From Streptomyces sp. CB02414 (GTDB lineage Bacteria; Actinomycetota; Actinomycetes; Streptomycetales; Streptomycetaceae), in contig NZ_LIPF01000002.1 of assembly GCF_001905385.1 (NCBI RefSeq), positions 1 to 64,000 on the forward strand: a stretch of 64,000 bases of DNA, read 5' to 3'. The position numbers and the translations under genes are program-made. Below the pieces are notes generated by a model, which saw nothing but the letters and a program-made list of their open reading frames with translations, did no database searches and was not told the origin of the DNA. Each line of letters begins with the position of its first letter. Within the stretch, counting starts at the first letter, position 1. Shown in pieces: positions 35,077 through 42,658 of the stretch.

Positions 35077-36495
35077 CTAGGCACCCGGCAGGCGGAGCTC
35101 GAACAGGGCGCCGCCTGCCGGAGCGTCGTGAACCGTGAGCGTGCCGCCGTGCCGTACGGCGACGTCGCGGGCGATGGCCAGACCCAGCCCGGCCCCGCCG
35201 TCGTCACGGCTGCGGGCGGCGTCGAGCCGTACGAACCGCTCGAAGACCCGCTCCCGGTCGGCCGCCGGCACACCCTCCCCGTCGTCGGCCACCGCGACCA
35301 CGGCCGCCTCCCCGTCCCGCCGCACGGACACCTCCACGGCCGAGCGGGCGTGCCGCTGGGCGTTGTCCAGCAAGTTGGACAGCACCCGCCCCAGCTGCCC
35401 GCGCGACCCGGCGACCGTCACGTCGTCCTCGGCCCGCACCCGCACCCCGGCCCGGTCCCCCGCCGCCTCCCGCGCCAGCCCGGCGAGGTCGACGCGCGCG
35501 TCTGCGGGCCGCTCCCCCGCGTCCAGCCGGGCCAGCAGCAACAGGTCGGCGGCGAGCCGCTGCAGCCGTACGGTGTCCTCTACGGCACCGTCCAGGTCCA
35601 GCAGCTCCGGGTGGGCGGCGGCCACCTCCAGCTGGGTGCGCAGCGAGGCGATCGGACTGCGCAGCTCGTGCGAGGCGTCGGCGACGAAACGCCGCTGCCG
35701 CTCCACCGAGGACTCCAGGGCGGCCAGCGTCTCGTTGGTGGTCGAGGCGAGCCTGGCCACCTCGTCGTGCGTGCCGGGCACCGGGACGCGGCGCGCCAGG
35801 TCCTCGCTGGCGGTGATCGCGGCCATCTCCCGGCGGATGCCCTCCACGGGCCGCAGCGCGCGCCGGGTGACCAGCCAGGTCACCCATCCGACGACCACGA
35901 GCAGCAGCGGGAAGCCGATCAGCATGACGGTCAGCGCGGTGTTCACGGCACCGTGCTCGGCGGAGAGCGGGGCGCCGGCCCAGACGGTGAGCCTTCCCTG
36001 CTCGTCGGTCTCGACGGGCACGGCGGCGAAGCGGTAGTCCTCCGTGTCGCCGTCGATCGTCGCCGAGCCGTCGCTGACGGTGGTCCGCTCGCCGATCTCA
36101 CCGGCTTCGAGCGCCTCGGCGGAGTCGTCGTCATCGTCCGAGTCATCGTCGTCGGTGTCGCCGGTGGGGGCCGGCTGCGGCTTCACCGCGTCGACGCCGG
36201 TGCCGCTGATCCGTTCCAGGTCCTCGCTGGCGGCGACGAGCCTGCCGTCCTCGTCGACGATCTGCAGCGGGCGGTCGTCGACGTCCAGGGACAGCTCGCC
36301 GTACGGCGTCCCGATGGCCATTTCGGTGGCGACCTCGCGCGCGGAGCGTTCCGCCTGGGTGCCGGCCTCGCCGAGCAGGTTGGACCGCAGGGACAGCAGG
36401 ACGGCGGTGCCGGCCGCGACCAGGGCGACGGCGACCACGAGGGTCGCGCCGAGCGTGGCGCGGGCCCGGACCGACCCGAAGAGGCGGCTCATCAC
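35077..36495 (-). CDS. sensor histidine kinase with Asp-rich extracytoplasmic loop
   Basis: 472 residues from GTG 36495; ATG is the next codon. TM1 (about 13-35) and TM2 (about 187-209; TVMLIGFPLLLVVVGWVTWL) enclose a sensor domain with a run of acids near residues 113-125 (TDDDDSDDDDDS). HAMP, then the phospho-acceptor His in RRFVADASHELRSPIASL, N box SNLLDNAQRHAR and G boxes DDGEGVPAAD and GAGLGLAIARDVAVRHGG. The acidic patch recalls divalent-cation-sensing PhoQ; that is analogy. The start overlaps the regulator's stop (GTGA). Confidence 0.92.
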   Translation of the reverse strand: MMSRLFGSVRARATLGATLVVAVALVAAGTAVLLSLRSNLLGEAGTQAERSAREVATEMAIGTPYGELSLDVDDRPLQIVDEDGRLVAASEDLERISGTGVDAVKPQPAPTGDTDDDDSDDDDDSAEALEAGEIGERTTVSDGSATIDGDTEDYRFAAVPVETDEQGRLTVWAGAPLSAEHGAVNTALTVMLIGFPLLLVVVGWVTWLVTRRALRPVEGIRREMAAITASEDLARRVPVPGTHDEVARLASTTNETLAALESSVERQRRFVADASHELRSPIASLRTQLEVAAAHPELLDLDGAVEDTVRLQRLAADLLLLARLDAGERPADARVDLAGLAREAAGDRAGVRVRAEDDVTVAGSRGQLGRVLSNLLDNAQRHARSAVEVSVRRDGEAAVVAVADDGEGVPAADRERVFERFVRLDAARSRDDGGAGLGLAIARDVAVRHGGTLTVHDAPAGGALFELRLPGA

Positions 36496-37157
36496 TCGGC
36501 CTCCAGCCGGTAGCCGGCGCCGCGCACGGTTCGGATGAGGGCCGCGCGCAGCTTGCGCCTGAGGGCGCTGACGTAGACCTCGACGATGTTGGGGTCGCCG
36601 TCGTAGGCGAAGTCCCAGACGTGCTCCAGGATCTCGGCCTTGGACACGACCTGCCCGGCCCGCACCACGAGCTGCTCCAGGACGGCGAACTCCTTCGCCG
36701 TGAGGGTCACTTCGCGCTCGCCCAGGAAGACCCGGCGGGCGGCGGTGTCGACCTTCAGGTCGCCGTGGACGTGCACGGGCGAGGCGCCGGCTCCCTGAGT
36801 CCGGCGCCGCAGCAGGGCCTTCACGCGGGCGACGAGGACGACGTACGAGAAGGGCTTGGTGAGGTAGTCGTCGGCGCCCGTGTCCAGCCCCTCCGCCTCG
36901 TCGTACTCGCCGTCCTTGGCGGTGAGCATCAGGATCGGCACGTCGTGGCCGGCGGCGCGCAGGGCGGCGCAGACCCGGTAGCCGTTGAGGCCGGGCAGCA
37001 TGATGTCGAGGATGACCAGGTCGTACACGCCCTCACCGGCCCGGTGCAGGCCCTCCCGGCCGTCGTGGACGACGTCCACGGCGTAGCCCTCGGCGGTGAG
37101 CCCCCTGGCGAGCGACAGGGCCAGCCGCTTCTCGTCCTCCACGATCAACAGGCGCAT
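36492..37157 (-). CDS. OmpR/PhoB-family response regulator
   Basis: 221 residues from ATG 37157. Receiver: LLIVEDEKRLALSLA, phospho-acceptor Asp in LVILDIMLPGLNGYR, and DDYLTKPFSYVVLVARVKAL. The winged-helix output ends with EHVWDFAYDGDPNIVEVYVS, ALRRKLRAALIRTVRGAGYR. It is divergent from the Asp-rich PepSY gene, whose upstream region carries spaced CTTCAG repeats fit for an OmpR-type dimer. Confidence 0.94.
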   Translation of the reverse strand: MRLLIVEDEKRLALSLARGLTAEGYAVDVVHDGREGLHRAGEGVYDLVILDIMLPGLNGYRVCAALRAAGHDVPILMLTAKDGEYDEAEGLDTGADDYLTKPFSYVVLVARVKALLRRRTQGAGASPVHVHGDLKVDTAARRVFLGEREVTLTAKEFAVLEQLVVRAGQVVSKAEILEHVWDFAYDGDPNIVEVYVSALRRKLRAALIRTVRGAGYRLEAE

Positions 37158-37180
37158 GCGTAAAGAGTCGCAAAACGTAG

Positions 37181-37217
37181 CTGAAGAAGCCTTCAGGTGG
37201 CTTCAGCTCCGCCTCAG
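37181..37217. promoter_or_regulatory. CTTCAG direct repeats between the two-component genes and the PepSY gene
   Basis: CTTCAG at 37191 and 37201 and CCTCAG at 37212 are 10 and 11 bp apart, one helical turn, as OmpR-family dimers require. An inverted CTGAAG is at 37181. They lie 24 bp from the regulator's ATG and about 75 bp before the PepSY ATG, so autoregulation and target control are both plausible. Confidence 0.55.
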
Positions 37218-37291
37218 CCTCCGTCCCCGACAGTGAGGGTGTCGAAAGCACAGCGACATCGAACGAACGTGTACGACTCGGAGGATTCCCT

Positions 37292-38017
37292 ATGAAGCGC
37301 AACATCGTGATCGCCGCCGTCACCGCCGCCGCACTGATCGGGGGCGGTACGGCGACGGCGCTGGCGACCGCGGGGGACGACGACCCGGGTACGACGCGCC
37401 AGTCGGACGTCCGGGACCGGGACGACGACGCGAAGGGCGCCGCGGACGACGACGCGGACGACGGCGACGACTCCCGTGACCGTGACCACGACGACCGGGA
37501 CGACGACCGCGACGACGCCGCCCGCGCGTCCTCCGCGAAGGTGACGGCGGCCGAGGCCGTCGCCGCCGCCCTGAAGGAGGCCCCGGGCACCGCCGTCTCC
37601 GCCGAGCTGGACGACGAGGACGGCGACGATGACGACGGCGACCGCGACGACCGCGAGCGTGCGGTCTGGGAGGTCGACGTCCTGGGCGGCGACGGCACCT
37701 GGCACAGCGTCCGGATCGACCCGGGCTCCGGCAAGGTGCTCGGCTCCGAGACGGACGACGAGGACGACACCGACGAGGTGCGGGCCGCGCTGAAGGGCGC
37801 CTCCGTGGACGCCGCCGAGGCCGCGAAGGCCGCCGCCGGCCGTGGGACCGTGACCGACGTGGAGCTGGACGAGGACGGCTACTACGGGGACGGCGAGGCC
37901 GCCTGGGAGGTCGAGACCACGTCCTCGGGCAAGGGCGAGCAGGACTGGCGCGTCGACCTGAGCACCGGCAAGGTCACGGCCGACCGCTCGCACCACTCGG
38001 ACTCCGACGACGACTGA
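37292..38017 (+). CDS. secreted Asp-rich PepSY-domain protein
   Basis: 241 residues with an N-terminal signal/anchor (MKRNIVIAAVTAAALIGGGT, then TALATAG). A region near 30-75 is mostly Asp, Arg and Ala (DRDHDDRDDDRDDAAR). Two PepSY domains follow: VTAAEAVAAALKEAPGTAVS...WEVDVLGGDGTWHSVRID and VDAAEAAKAAAGRGTVTDVE...WEVETTSSG. PepSY modules inhibit proteases or bind ligands in the envelope; the Asp content suggests cation binding. Its gene is divergent from the two-component system. The last 44 bp overlap the convergent MFS gene. Confidence 0.88.
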   Translation: MKRNIVIAAVTAAALIGGGTATALATAGDDDPGTTRQSDVRDRDDDAKGAADDDADDGDDSRDRDHDDRDDDRDDAARASSAKVTAAEAVAAALKEAPGTAVSAELDDEDGDDDDGDRDDRERAVWEVDVLGGDGTWHSVRIDPGSGKVLGSETDDEDDTDEVRAALKGASVDAAEAAKAAAGRGTVTDVELDEDGYYGDGEAAWEVETTSSGKGEQDWRVDLSTGKVTADRSHHSDSDDD

Positions 38018-39245
38018 CCGGGCCCTGTCGCCCGGCGGCCCCTCGGCGGCGGCGCCCCGGCACCAGCGCCGCCACCGCGGCGACCGCGCCGGACACCGCG
38101 AAGCACACCGGCAGGGGAAGGCGCTCCACCAGCAGCCCCACGGCGGCGGCACCGGCCGACATCCCGGCGTTCACGGCGGTGTTGCACCAGGTCCCGGCCC
38201 GGACCCGGAAGCCGGGGGCGGCGCTCTCGTCGGCGACGAGGTAGGACGTGGTCAGCGCCGGCGCCACGAACAGGCCCGCACACGTGACGGCCAGGACCAG
38301 CGTGCCCAGGCCGGGTGCGAGGCCCGCGGCGGCCAGGCAGACGCCGAGACCGGCCGCGAAGAACGGGAGCCGGGCGCGGGTGGGCGAACTCCAGGCGACG
38401 GCGCCGTTGACGAGACCGCCGACCGCGCTGCCCACCGACAGCGCCGCGAGCACCCAGGCGACGGCGCCGTCCCCGAGGCCGCGCTCCCCCGCGTAGGCGA
38501 CGACGAGGAGGTCGACGGCGCTCACCGAGACACCGACGCACGCGGCGACGACGACGGGTTGCAGCAGAGCCCGGCCTTGTCCGGTGCCGCCCCTCCCGGG
38601 CGCGGGGGCGTCGCCCTTCTCCCGCTCCGCCGGACGCAGCAGGGCCGCCGCCGGTGAGGTGACGAAGGCGAGCGTGCCCACGACCACCAGGAACGCGCTG
38701 AGTACGAGGCCGGCGGCCGGCGGGGCGACGGCCACGACGGCGCCGACCAGGAGCGGGCCGGAGACGAAGAGCAGTTCTTCGGCGACGCCGTCCAGGCTGT
38801 AGGCCCGCTGGAGCAGGTGCCGGTCCGGCAGCAGTTCGGCCCACACCGCGCGCATCGTGGAGCCGAGCGGCGGCGTGCAGGCCCCCGCGAGCGCGGCGGC
38901 CCCGGCGAGCACGGCCCCGGGCACACCGGGGTGCCGGCACAGTTCCGCCAGAGCGCAGAGCAGGCCGCCGTAGAGCAGGGCCATGGGGGTCAGGGCCCGG
39001 CGCAGGCCGTGCCGGTCGACGAGTGCGGCGCGGTAGGGGGAGACGAGGACGCCGGTGCCGCCGAAGACGGCCATGACCGTGCCGGCCACGGCGTACGACC
39101 CGGTGGACCGGGTCAGGGAGAGCATCAGGGCGAGGGAGACCGTGCCGTACGACAGCCGGCCGACGAGGGCCGCCGCGAAGGTGCGGCGGGCATGGGGGAC
39201 ACGGAGCACGGCGGCGTACGAGGGCCGCGGAGTGGGCGTGGACAC
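37974..39245 (-). CDS. MFS efflux transporter
   Basis: 423 residues from GTG 39243-39245 with GAGGAA at 8-nt spacing. About 12 membrane helices; MFS landmarks are the short loop GLRRALTPMALLYGGLL after helix 2-3 and a second half starting VVVAACVGVSVSAVDLLVVAY. The family suggests drug or metabolite export; the substrate is unknown. Its ribosome-binding site is complementary to part of an upstream leader ORF, which suggests translational attenuation. The 3' end overlaps the convergent PepSY gene by 44 bp. Confidence 0.88.
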   Translation of the reverse strand: MSTPTPRPSYAAVLRVPHARRTFAAALVGRLSYGTVSLALMLSLTRSTGSYAVAGTVMAVFGGTGVLVSPYRAALVDRHGLRRALTPMALLYGGLLCALAELCRHPGVPGAVLAGAAALAGACTPPLGSTMRAVWAELLPDRHLLQRAYSLDGVAEELLFVSGPLLVGAVVAVAPPAAGLVLSAFLVVVGTLAFVTSPAAALLRPAEREKGDAPAPGRGGTGQGRALLQPVVVAACVGVSVSAVDLLVVAYAGERGLGDGAVAWVLAALSVGSAVGGLVNGAVAWSSPTRARLPFFAAGLGVCLAAAGLAPGLGTLVLAVTCAGLFVAPALTTSYLVADESAAPGFRVRAGTWCNTAVNAGMSAGAAAVGLLVERLPLPVCFAVSGAVAAVAALVPGRRRRGAAGRQGPVSRRRSPSGASGRP

Positions 39246-39597
39246 GCGAGGAGTTCCTCAAGAGGGAGGCAACGAGGGGACGCCGAGGCGCGCGACGGCC
39301 GGATGCGGCGGTCGCGTGCGGGGCGGGCCCTAGGCCAAGAGGAGGAACACGCGCGTCAACGTAGCAGCGCGACCCGGGAGCCGCACGCCTATTTCGGCAC
39401 CGGCAACCGGCCGGTCACTCGTACGTGGGACCGGCCGAACGCCGGGCATGGCCAGGCACCCGCCCCCGCTCCGGCCCACCGACGCGGACCGGCTCGGTGG
39501 GGTGCGCCGGCACGGTCGCCCGGCTCGGCGCCGGACGGCCGGGCCCTGCTCGGCGGTCGTCACCGCGTCCGGTGCCGGGCCCGGCGCTCGGTCCGTG
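39246..39597. other. 352-bp interval upstream of the MFS gene: leader plus unassigned sequence
   Basis: Bases 39253-39363 appear to be the transcribed leader of the MFS gene (leader peptide ORF and alternative base pairing). From 39364 to 39597, the region downstream of meaB, I see no gene or clear terminator; a 77-codon frame through it has no start signal and is used here only for its last codons. Confidence 0.5.
39330..39359 (-). CDS. short leader peptide MTRVFLLLA upstream of the MFS pump
   Basis: The frame ends at TAG 39330-39332, preceded by codons for T-R-V-F-L-L-L-A. Starts are TTG 39359 (9 residues) or GTG 39350 (6 residues, MFLLLA). TACGTT at 39363-39358 is a -10 positioned for a near-leaderless GTG 39350. 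The codons GTG-TTC-CTC contain GTTCCTC (39348-39342), fully complementary to GAGGAAC at the pump's ribosome-binding site (39259-39253). Ribosome stalling on the leader would free that site. No ribosome-binding site is visible for the leader itself. Confidence 0.45.
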   Translation of the reverse strand: MTRVFLLLA

Positions 39598-40554
39598 TCA
39601 GCCGTTCGTCAGGCCCGCCACCAGTTCGTCCGCGGCGCGGTACGGGTCCAGTTCGCCCGCGACGATGCGTTCCGCGAGGGCGCCGAGGCGGCGGTCGCCG
39701 TGGAGGTCGCCGATGCGTTCGCGCAGGGTGGTGACGGCGATGGTCTCGACCTCGCGGGCGGCGCGGGCGCGGCGGCGTTCGGCCAGGACGTCCCGTTCCT
39801 CCATCCAGGCGCGGTGCTTCTCCAGCGCCTCGACGACCTCGTCGACGCCCTCGCCGCGCGCGGCGACCGTCTTGACGATGGGCGGACGCCAGTCGCCGGG
39901 ACCGCGGGACTCGCCGAGGCCCAGCATGTGGTTGAGCTCGCGGGCGGTCGCGTCGGCGCCGTCGCGGTCGGCCTTGTTGACGACGTAGACGTCGCCGATC
40001 TCCAGGATGCCGGCCTTGGCGGCCTGGATGCCGTCGCCCATGCCCGGGGCGAGGAGGACGACGGAGGTGTCGGCCTGGGAGGCGATCTCGACCTCCGACT
40101 GGCCGACGCCGACCGTCTCGACCAGGACCACGTCGCAGCCCGCCGCGTCGAGGACGCGGATCGCCTGCGGCGCCGCCCAGGCGAGGCCGCCGAGGTGGCC
40201 GCGGGTCGCCATCGAGCGGATGTAGACGCCCGGGTCGGAGGCGTGCTCCGACATCCGGACGCGGTCGCCGAGCAGAGCGCCGCCGGAGAAGGGGGAGGAC
40301 GGGTCGACGGCGAGGACGCCGACCCGCCTGCCCTGCTTGCGGTACGCCGTCACCAGCGCCGAGGTGGAGGTCGACTTGCCGACGCCGGGGGAACCGGTCA
40401 GGCCGACGACGTACGCGTTGCCCGTGAGCGGCGCCAGCGCCTCCATGACCTCCCTGAGCTGCGGAGACGCCCCCTCCACCAGCGAGATCAGCCGGGCCAC
40501 GGCCCGCGGCCGGCCTTCCCTGGCCTGGGCCACCAGCGAGGAGACGTCCTGCAT
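39598..40554 (-). CDS. meaB: methylmalonyl-CoA mutase-associated GTPase MeaB
   Basis: 318 residues from ATG 40554; GTG 40557 is an alternative. It is a G3E-family chaperone that loads and protects adenosylcobalamin mutases using GTP. Walker A: VVGLTGSPGVGKSTSTSALV. Switch and base motifs: VLAVDPSSPFSGGALLGDRVRM, DVVLVETVGVGQSEVEIA and VVNKADRDGADAT (NKxD). It follows the thiolase gene by 55 nt on the same strand. The mutases it serves (for example IcmA at 28822) are not adjacent. Confidence 0.96.
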   Translation of the reverse strand: MQDVSSLVAQAREGRPRAVARLISLVEGASPQLREVMEALAPLTGNAYVVGLTGSPGVGKSTSTSALVTAYRKQGRRVGVLAVDPSSPFSGGALLGDRVRMSEHASDPGVYIRSMATRGHLGGLAWAAPQAIRVLDAAGCDVVLVETVGVGQSEVEIASQADTSVVLLAPGMGDGIQAAKAGILEIGDVYVVNKADRDGADATARELNHMLGLGESRGPGDWRPPIVKTVAARGEGVDEVVEALEKHRAWMEERDVLAERRRARAAREVETIAVTTLRERIGDLHGDRRLGALAERIVAGELDPYRAADELVAGLTNG

Positions 40555-40609
40555 CACAGCTCCGTTCAGTGAGAAGTCGTCACCCGGGTCCTTACCCGGT
40601 GACCCGAAG

Positions 40610-41833
40610 TCAGGCCTTGGGCACCCGCACGATCAGCGCGTCGCCCTGGCCGCCGCCGCCGCACAGCGCCGCCGCGCCGACCCCGCCGCCGCGCCGCTTC
40701 AGCTCCAGCGCCAGGTGCAGCACGAGGCGGGCGCCGGACATGCCGATGGGGTGGCCCAGCGCGATGGCGCCGCCGTTGACGTTCACCTTTTCGGTGGAGA
40801 CGCCGAGGTCCTTCATTGACTGCACGGCGACGGCCGCGAAGGCCTCGTTGATCTCGATGAGGTCGAGGTCCGCGACGTCCAGCCCCTCCTTCTTCAGGGC
40901 GTGCTGGATGGCGTTCGACGGCTGCGACTGCAAAGAGTTGTCCGGGCCGGCCACGTTGCCGTGGGCGCCGATCTCCGCGATCCACTCCAGGCCGAGCTCC
41001 AGCGCCTTGGCCTTGCTCATGACGACCACGGCCGCGGCGCCGTCGGAGATCTGCGAGGACGAGCCCGCGGTGATCGTGCCGTCCTTGGAGAAGGCCGGGC
41101 GCAGCTTGCCCAGCGACTCGGCGGTGGTGTCGCCGCGGATGCCCTCGTCCTTGCTGAACAGCACCGGGTCGCCCTTGCGCTGCGGGATCTCCACCGGGGT
41201 GATCTCGGCCTCGAAGAGGCCGTTCTTCTGGGCGGCGGCGGCGCGCTGGTGGGAGAGCGCGGCGATCTCGTCTTGGGCGGGGCGCTCGATGCCGAGGCGG
41301 GTGTTGTGCTTCTCCGTCGACTCGCCCATGGCGATGTTCTCGAAGGAGTCGGTCAGACCGTCGTGCGCCATGGCGTCGAGCATCTGGACCGCGCCGTACT
41401 TGTAGCCCTCGCGGGACTTCGGCAGCAGGTGCGGGGCGTTGGTCATGGACTCCTGGCCGCCGGCGACGACCACGTCGAATTCACCGGCGCGAATGAGCTG
41501 GTCGGCGAGCGCGATCGCGTCCAGGCCCGAGAGGCAGACCTTGTTGACCGTGAGCGCCGGCACGTTCATGGGGATGCCGGCCTTGACGGCGGCCTGGCGG
41601 GCCGGGATCTGCCCGGCGCCCGCCTGGAGCACCTGCCCCATGATCACGTACTGGACCTGGTCGCCGCCGATCCCCGCGCGGTCGAGGGCGGCCTTGATCG
41701 CGAAGCCGCCGAGGTCGGCGCCGGAGAAGGCCTTCAGCGAGCCGAGCAGCCGCCCCATCGGGGTGCGGGCACCCGCGACGATGACGGAGGTCGTGCCGTT
41801 CTTTCCAGAGGTTTCGGAGTTTCCAGAAGACAT
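40610..41833 (-). CDS. acetyl-CoA C-acetyltransferase (thiolase)
   Basis: 407 residues. Reversible condensation of two acetyl-CoA, or beta-ketoacyl-CoA cleavage. Nucleophilic Cys in [18 protein letters not shown]; catalytic His in [19 protein letters not shown]; second Cys in [17 protein letters not shown]. Position between mce and meaB links it to propionyl- and butyryl-CoA metabolism. A short Ser/Gly-rich N-terminal extension ([12 protein letters not shown]) precedes [11 protein letters not shown]. It is transcribed with meaB from the promoter at 41893-41921. Confidence 0.95.
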   Translation of the reverse strand: MSSGNSETSGKNGTTSVIVAGARTPMGRLLGSLKAFSGADLGGFAIKAALDRAGIGGDQVQYVIMGQVLQAGAGQIPARQAAVKAGIPMNVPALTVNKVCLSGLDAIALADQLIRAGEFDVVVAGGQESMTNAPHLLPKSREGYKYGAVQMLDAMAHDGLTDSFENIAMGESTEKHNTRLGIERPAQDEIAALSHQRAAAAQKNGLFEAEITPVEIPQRKGDPVLFSKDEGIRGDTTAESLGKLRPAFSKDGTITAGSSSQISDGAAAVVVMSKAKALELGLEWIAEIGAHGNVAGPDNSLQSQPSNAIQHALKKEGLDVADLDLIEINEAFAAVAVQSMKDLGVSTEKVNVNGGAIALGHPIGMSGARLVLHLALELKRRGGGVGAAALCGGGGQGDALIVRVPKA

Positions 41834-41892
41834 GAGCTGCGATCCCCTTTTCCGGCCCGCACAGGCCGAGGAGTGAACGAGGGTTTACTCGA

Positions 41893-41921
41893 ATGTACTG
41901 AGCGGTATCCCGCCCGTCACC
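41893..41921 (-). promoter_or_regulatory. thiolase-meaB promoter
   Basis: On the minus strand GTGACG (41921-41916) and TACATT (41898-41893) are 17 bp apart, good -35 and -10 matches. The predicted start near 41886 gives a leader of about 53 nt with GGGGA before the ATG. Confidence 0.55.
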
Positions 41922-41982
41922 CGGCGGTCGGTGTGATCGCGCGCACGTTGCGTAACCACCTCCGGAGCGCTGCACTGAATCC

Positions 41983-42423
41983 ATGCTGACGCGAATCGAC
42001 CACATCGGAATCGCCTGCCACGACCTCGACACGACCGTCGAGTTCTACCGTGCCACCTACGGCTTCGAGGTGTTCCACACCGAGGTCAACGAGGAGCAGG
42101 GCGTCCGCGAGGCCATGCTCAAGATCAACGATACGTCGGACGGCGGCGCCTCCTACCTCCAGCTCCTGGAGCCGACCCGCGAGGACTCGGCGGTCGGCAA
42201 GTGGCTCGCCAAGAACGGCGAGGGCGTCCACCACATCGCCTTCGGCACGGCGGACGTGGACGCCGACGCCGCCGGCATCCGGGACAAGGGCGTACGCGTT
42301 CTGTACGACGAGCCCCGGCGCGGTTCGATGGGGTCGCGGATCACCTTCCTGCACCCCAAGGACTGCCATGGCGTACTGACAGAACTCGTCACTTCGGCGG
42401 CCGTTGAGTCACCTGAGCACTGA
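41983..42423 (+). CDS. mce: methylmalonyl-CoA epimerase
   Basis: 146 residues, the typical size. It interconverts (R)- and (S)-methylmalonyl-CoA, linking propionyl-CoA carboxylase and the mutase. Two vicinal-oxygen-chelate modules: IDHIGIACHDLDTTVEFYRA (first metal His) and EGVHHIAFGTADVDADAA (second metal His) with SYLQLLEP and HPKDCHGVLTEL supplying the other ligands. It is divergent from thl-meaB. The scy promoter overlaps its stop codon. Confidence 0.95.
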   Translation: MLTRIDHIGIACHDLDTTVEFYRATYGFEVFHTEVNEEQGVREAMLKINDTSDGGASYLQLLEPTREDSAVGKWLAKNGEGVHHIAFGTADVDADAAGIRDKGVRVLYDEPRRGSMGSRITFLHPKDCHGVLTELVTSAAVESPEH

Positions 42424-42449
42424 CCCTCGTACATATGGGCCGGTAGGGT
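42420..42449 (+). promoter_or_regulatory. scy promoter
   Basis: CTGACC (42420-42425) and TAGGGT (42444-42449) are 18 bp apart; the -35 runs across the mce stop codon. Predicted start near 42456, giving a leader of about 200 nt. Confidence 0.5.
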
Positions 42450-42482
42450 TGGGTGCGGTCGCCGCTCAGTCCGGGGTGACCC

Positions 42483-42509
42483 GGTCCTGCCGTCTGTGGT
42501 GGCGGGACC
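42483..42509 (+). terminator. hairpin in the mce-scy interval
   Basis: GGTCC-T-GCC (42483-42491) pairs with GGC-G-GGACC (42501-42509) around a 9-nt loop. There is no U-tract, so it is either a weak mce terminator or a structured part of the scy leader. Confidence 0.4.
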
Positions 42510-42658
42510 GCCGGGGTCCGTGTTTCGGGGGGCGAACGCCGGGGCAGGAACACGTGCTCCGCCGTTGATCTGACACCATTCCCCCGGGGGCCCCGTCCGG
42601 CGGACGGACGGAGCTCGTTCGGAAGTTTTTGCGACCAGGGGACGGATGGGACCGCGCA

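Noticed and set aside
39330..39563. A 77-residue gene ending at 39330
   Set aside because: Its upstream part is Arg/Pro-rich shadow sequence with no start signal; only the last 6-9 codons make sense, as a leader peptide.
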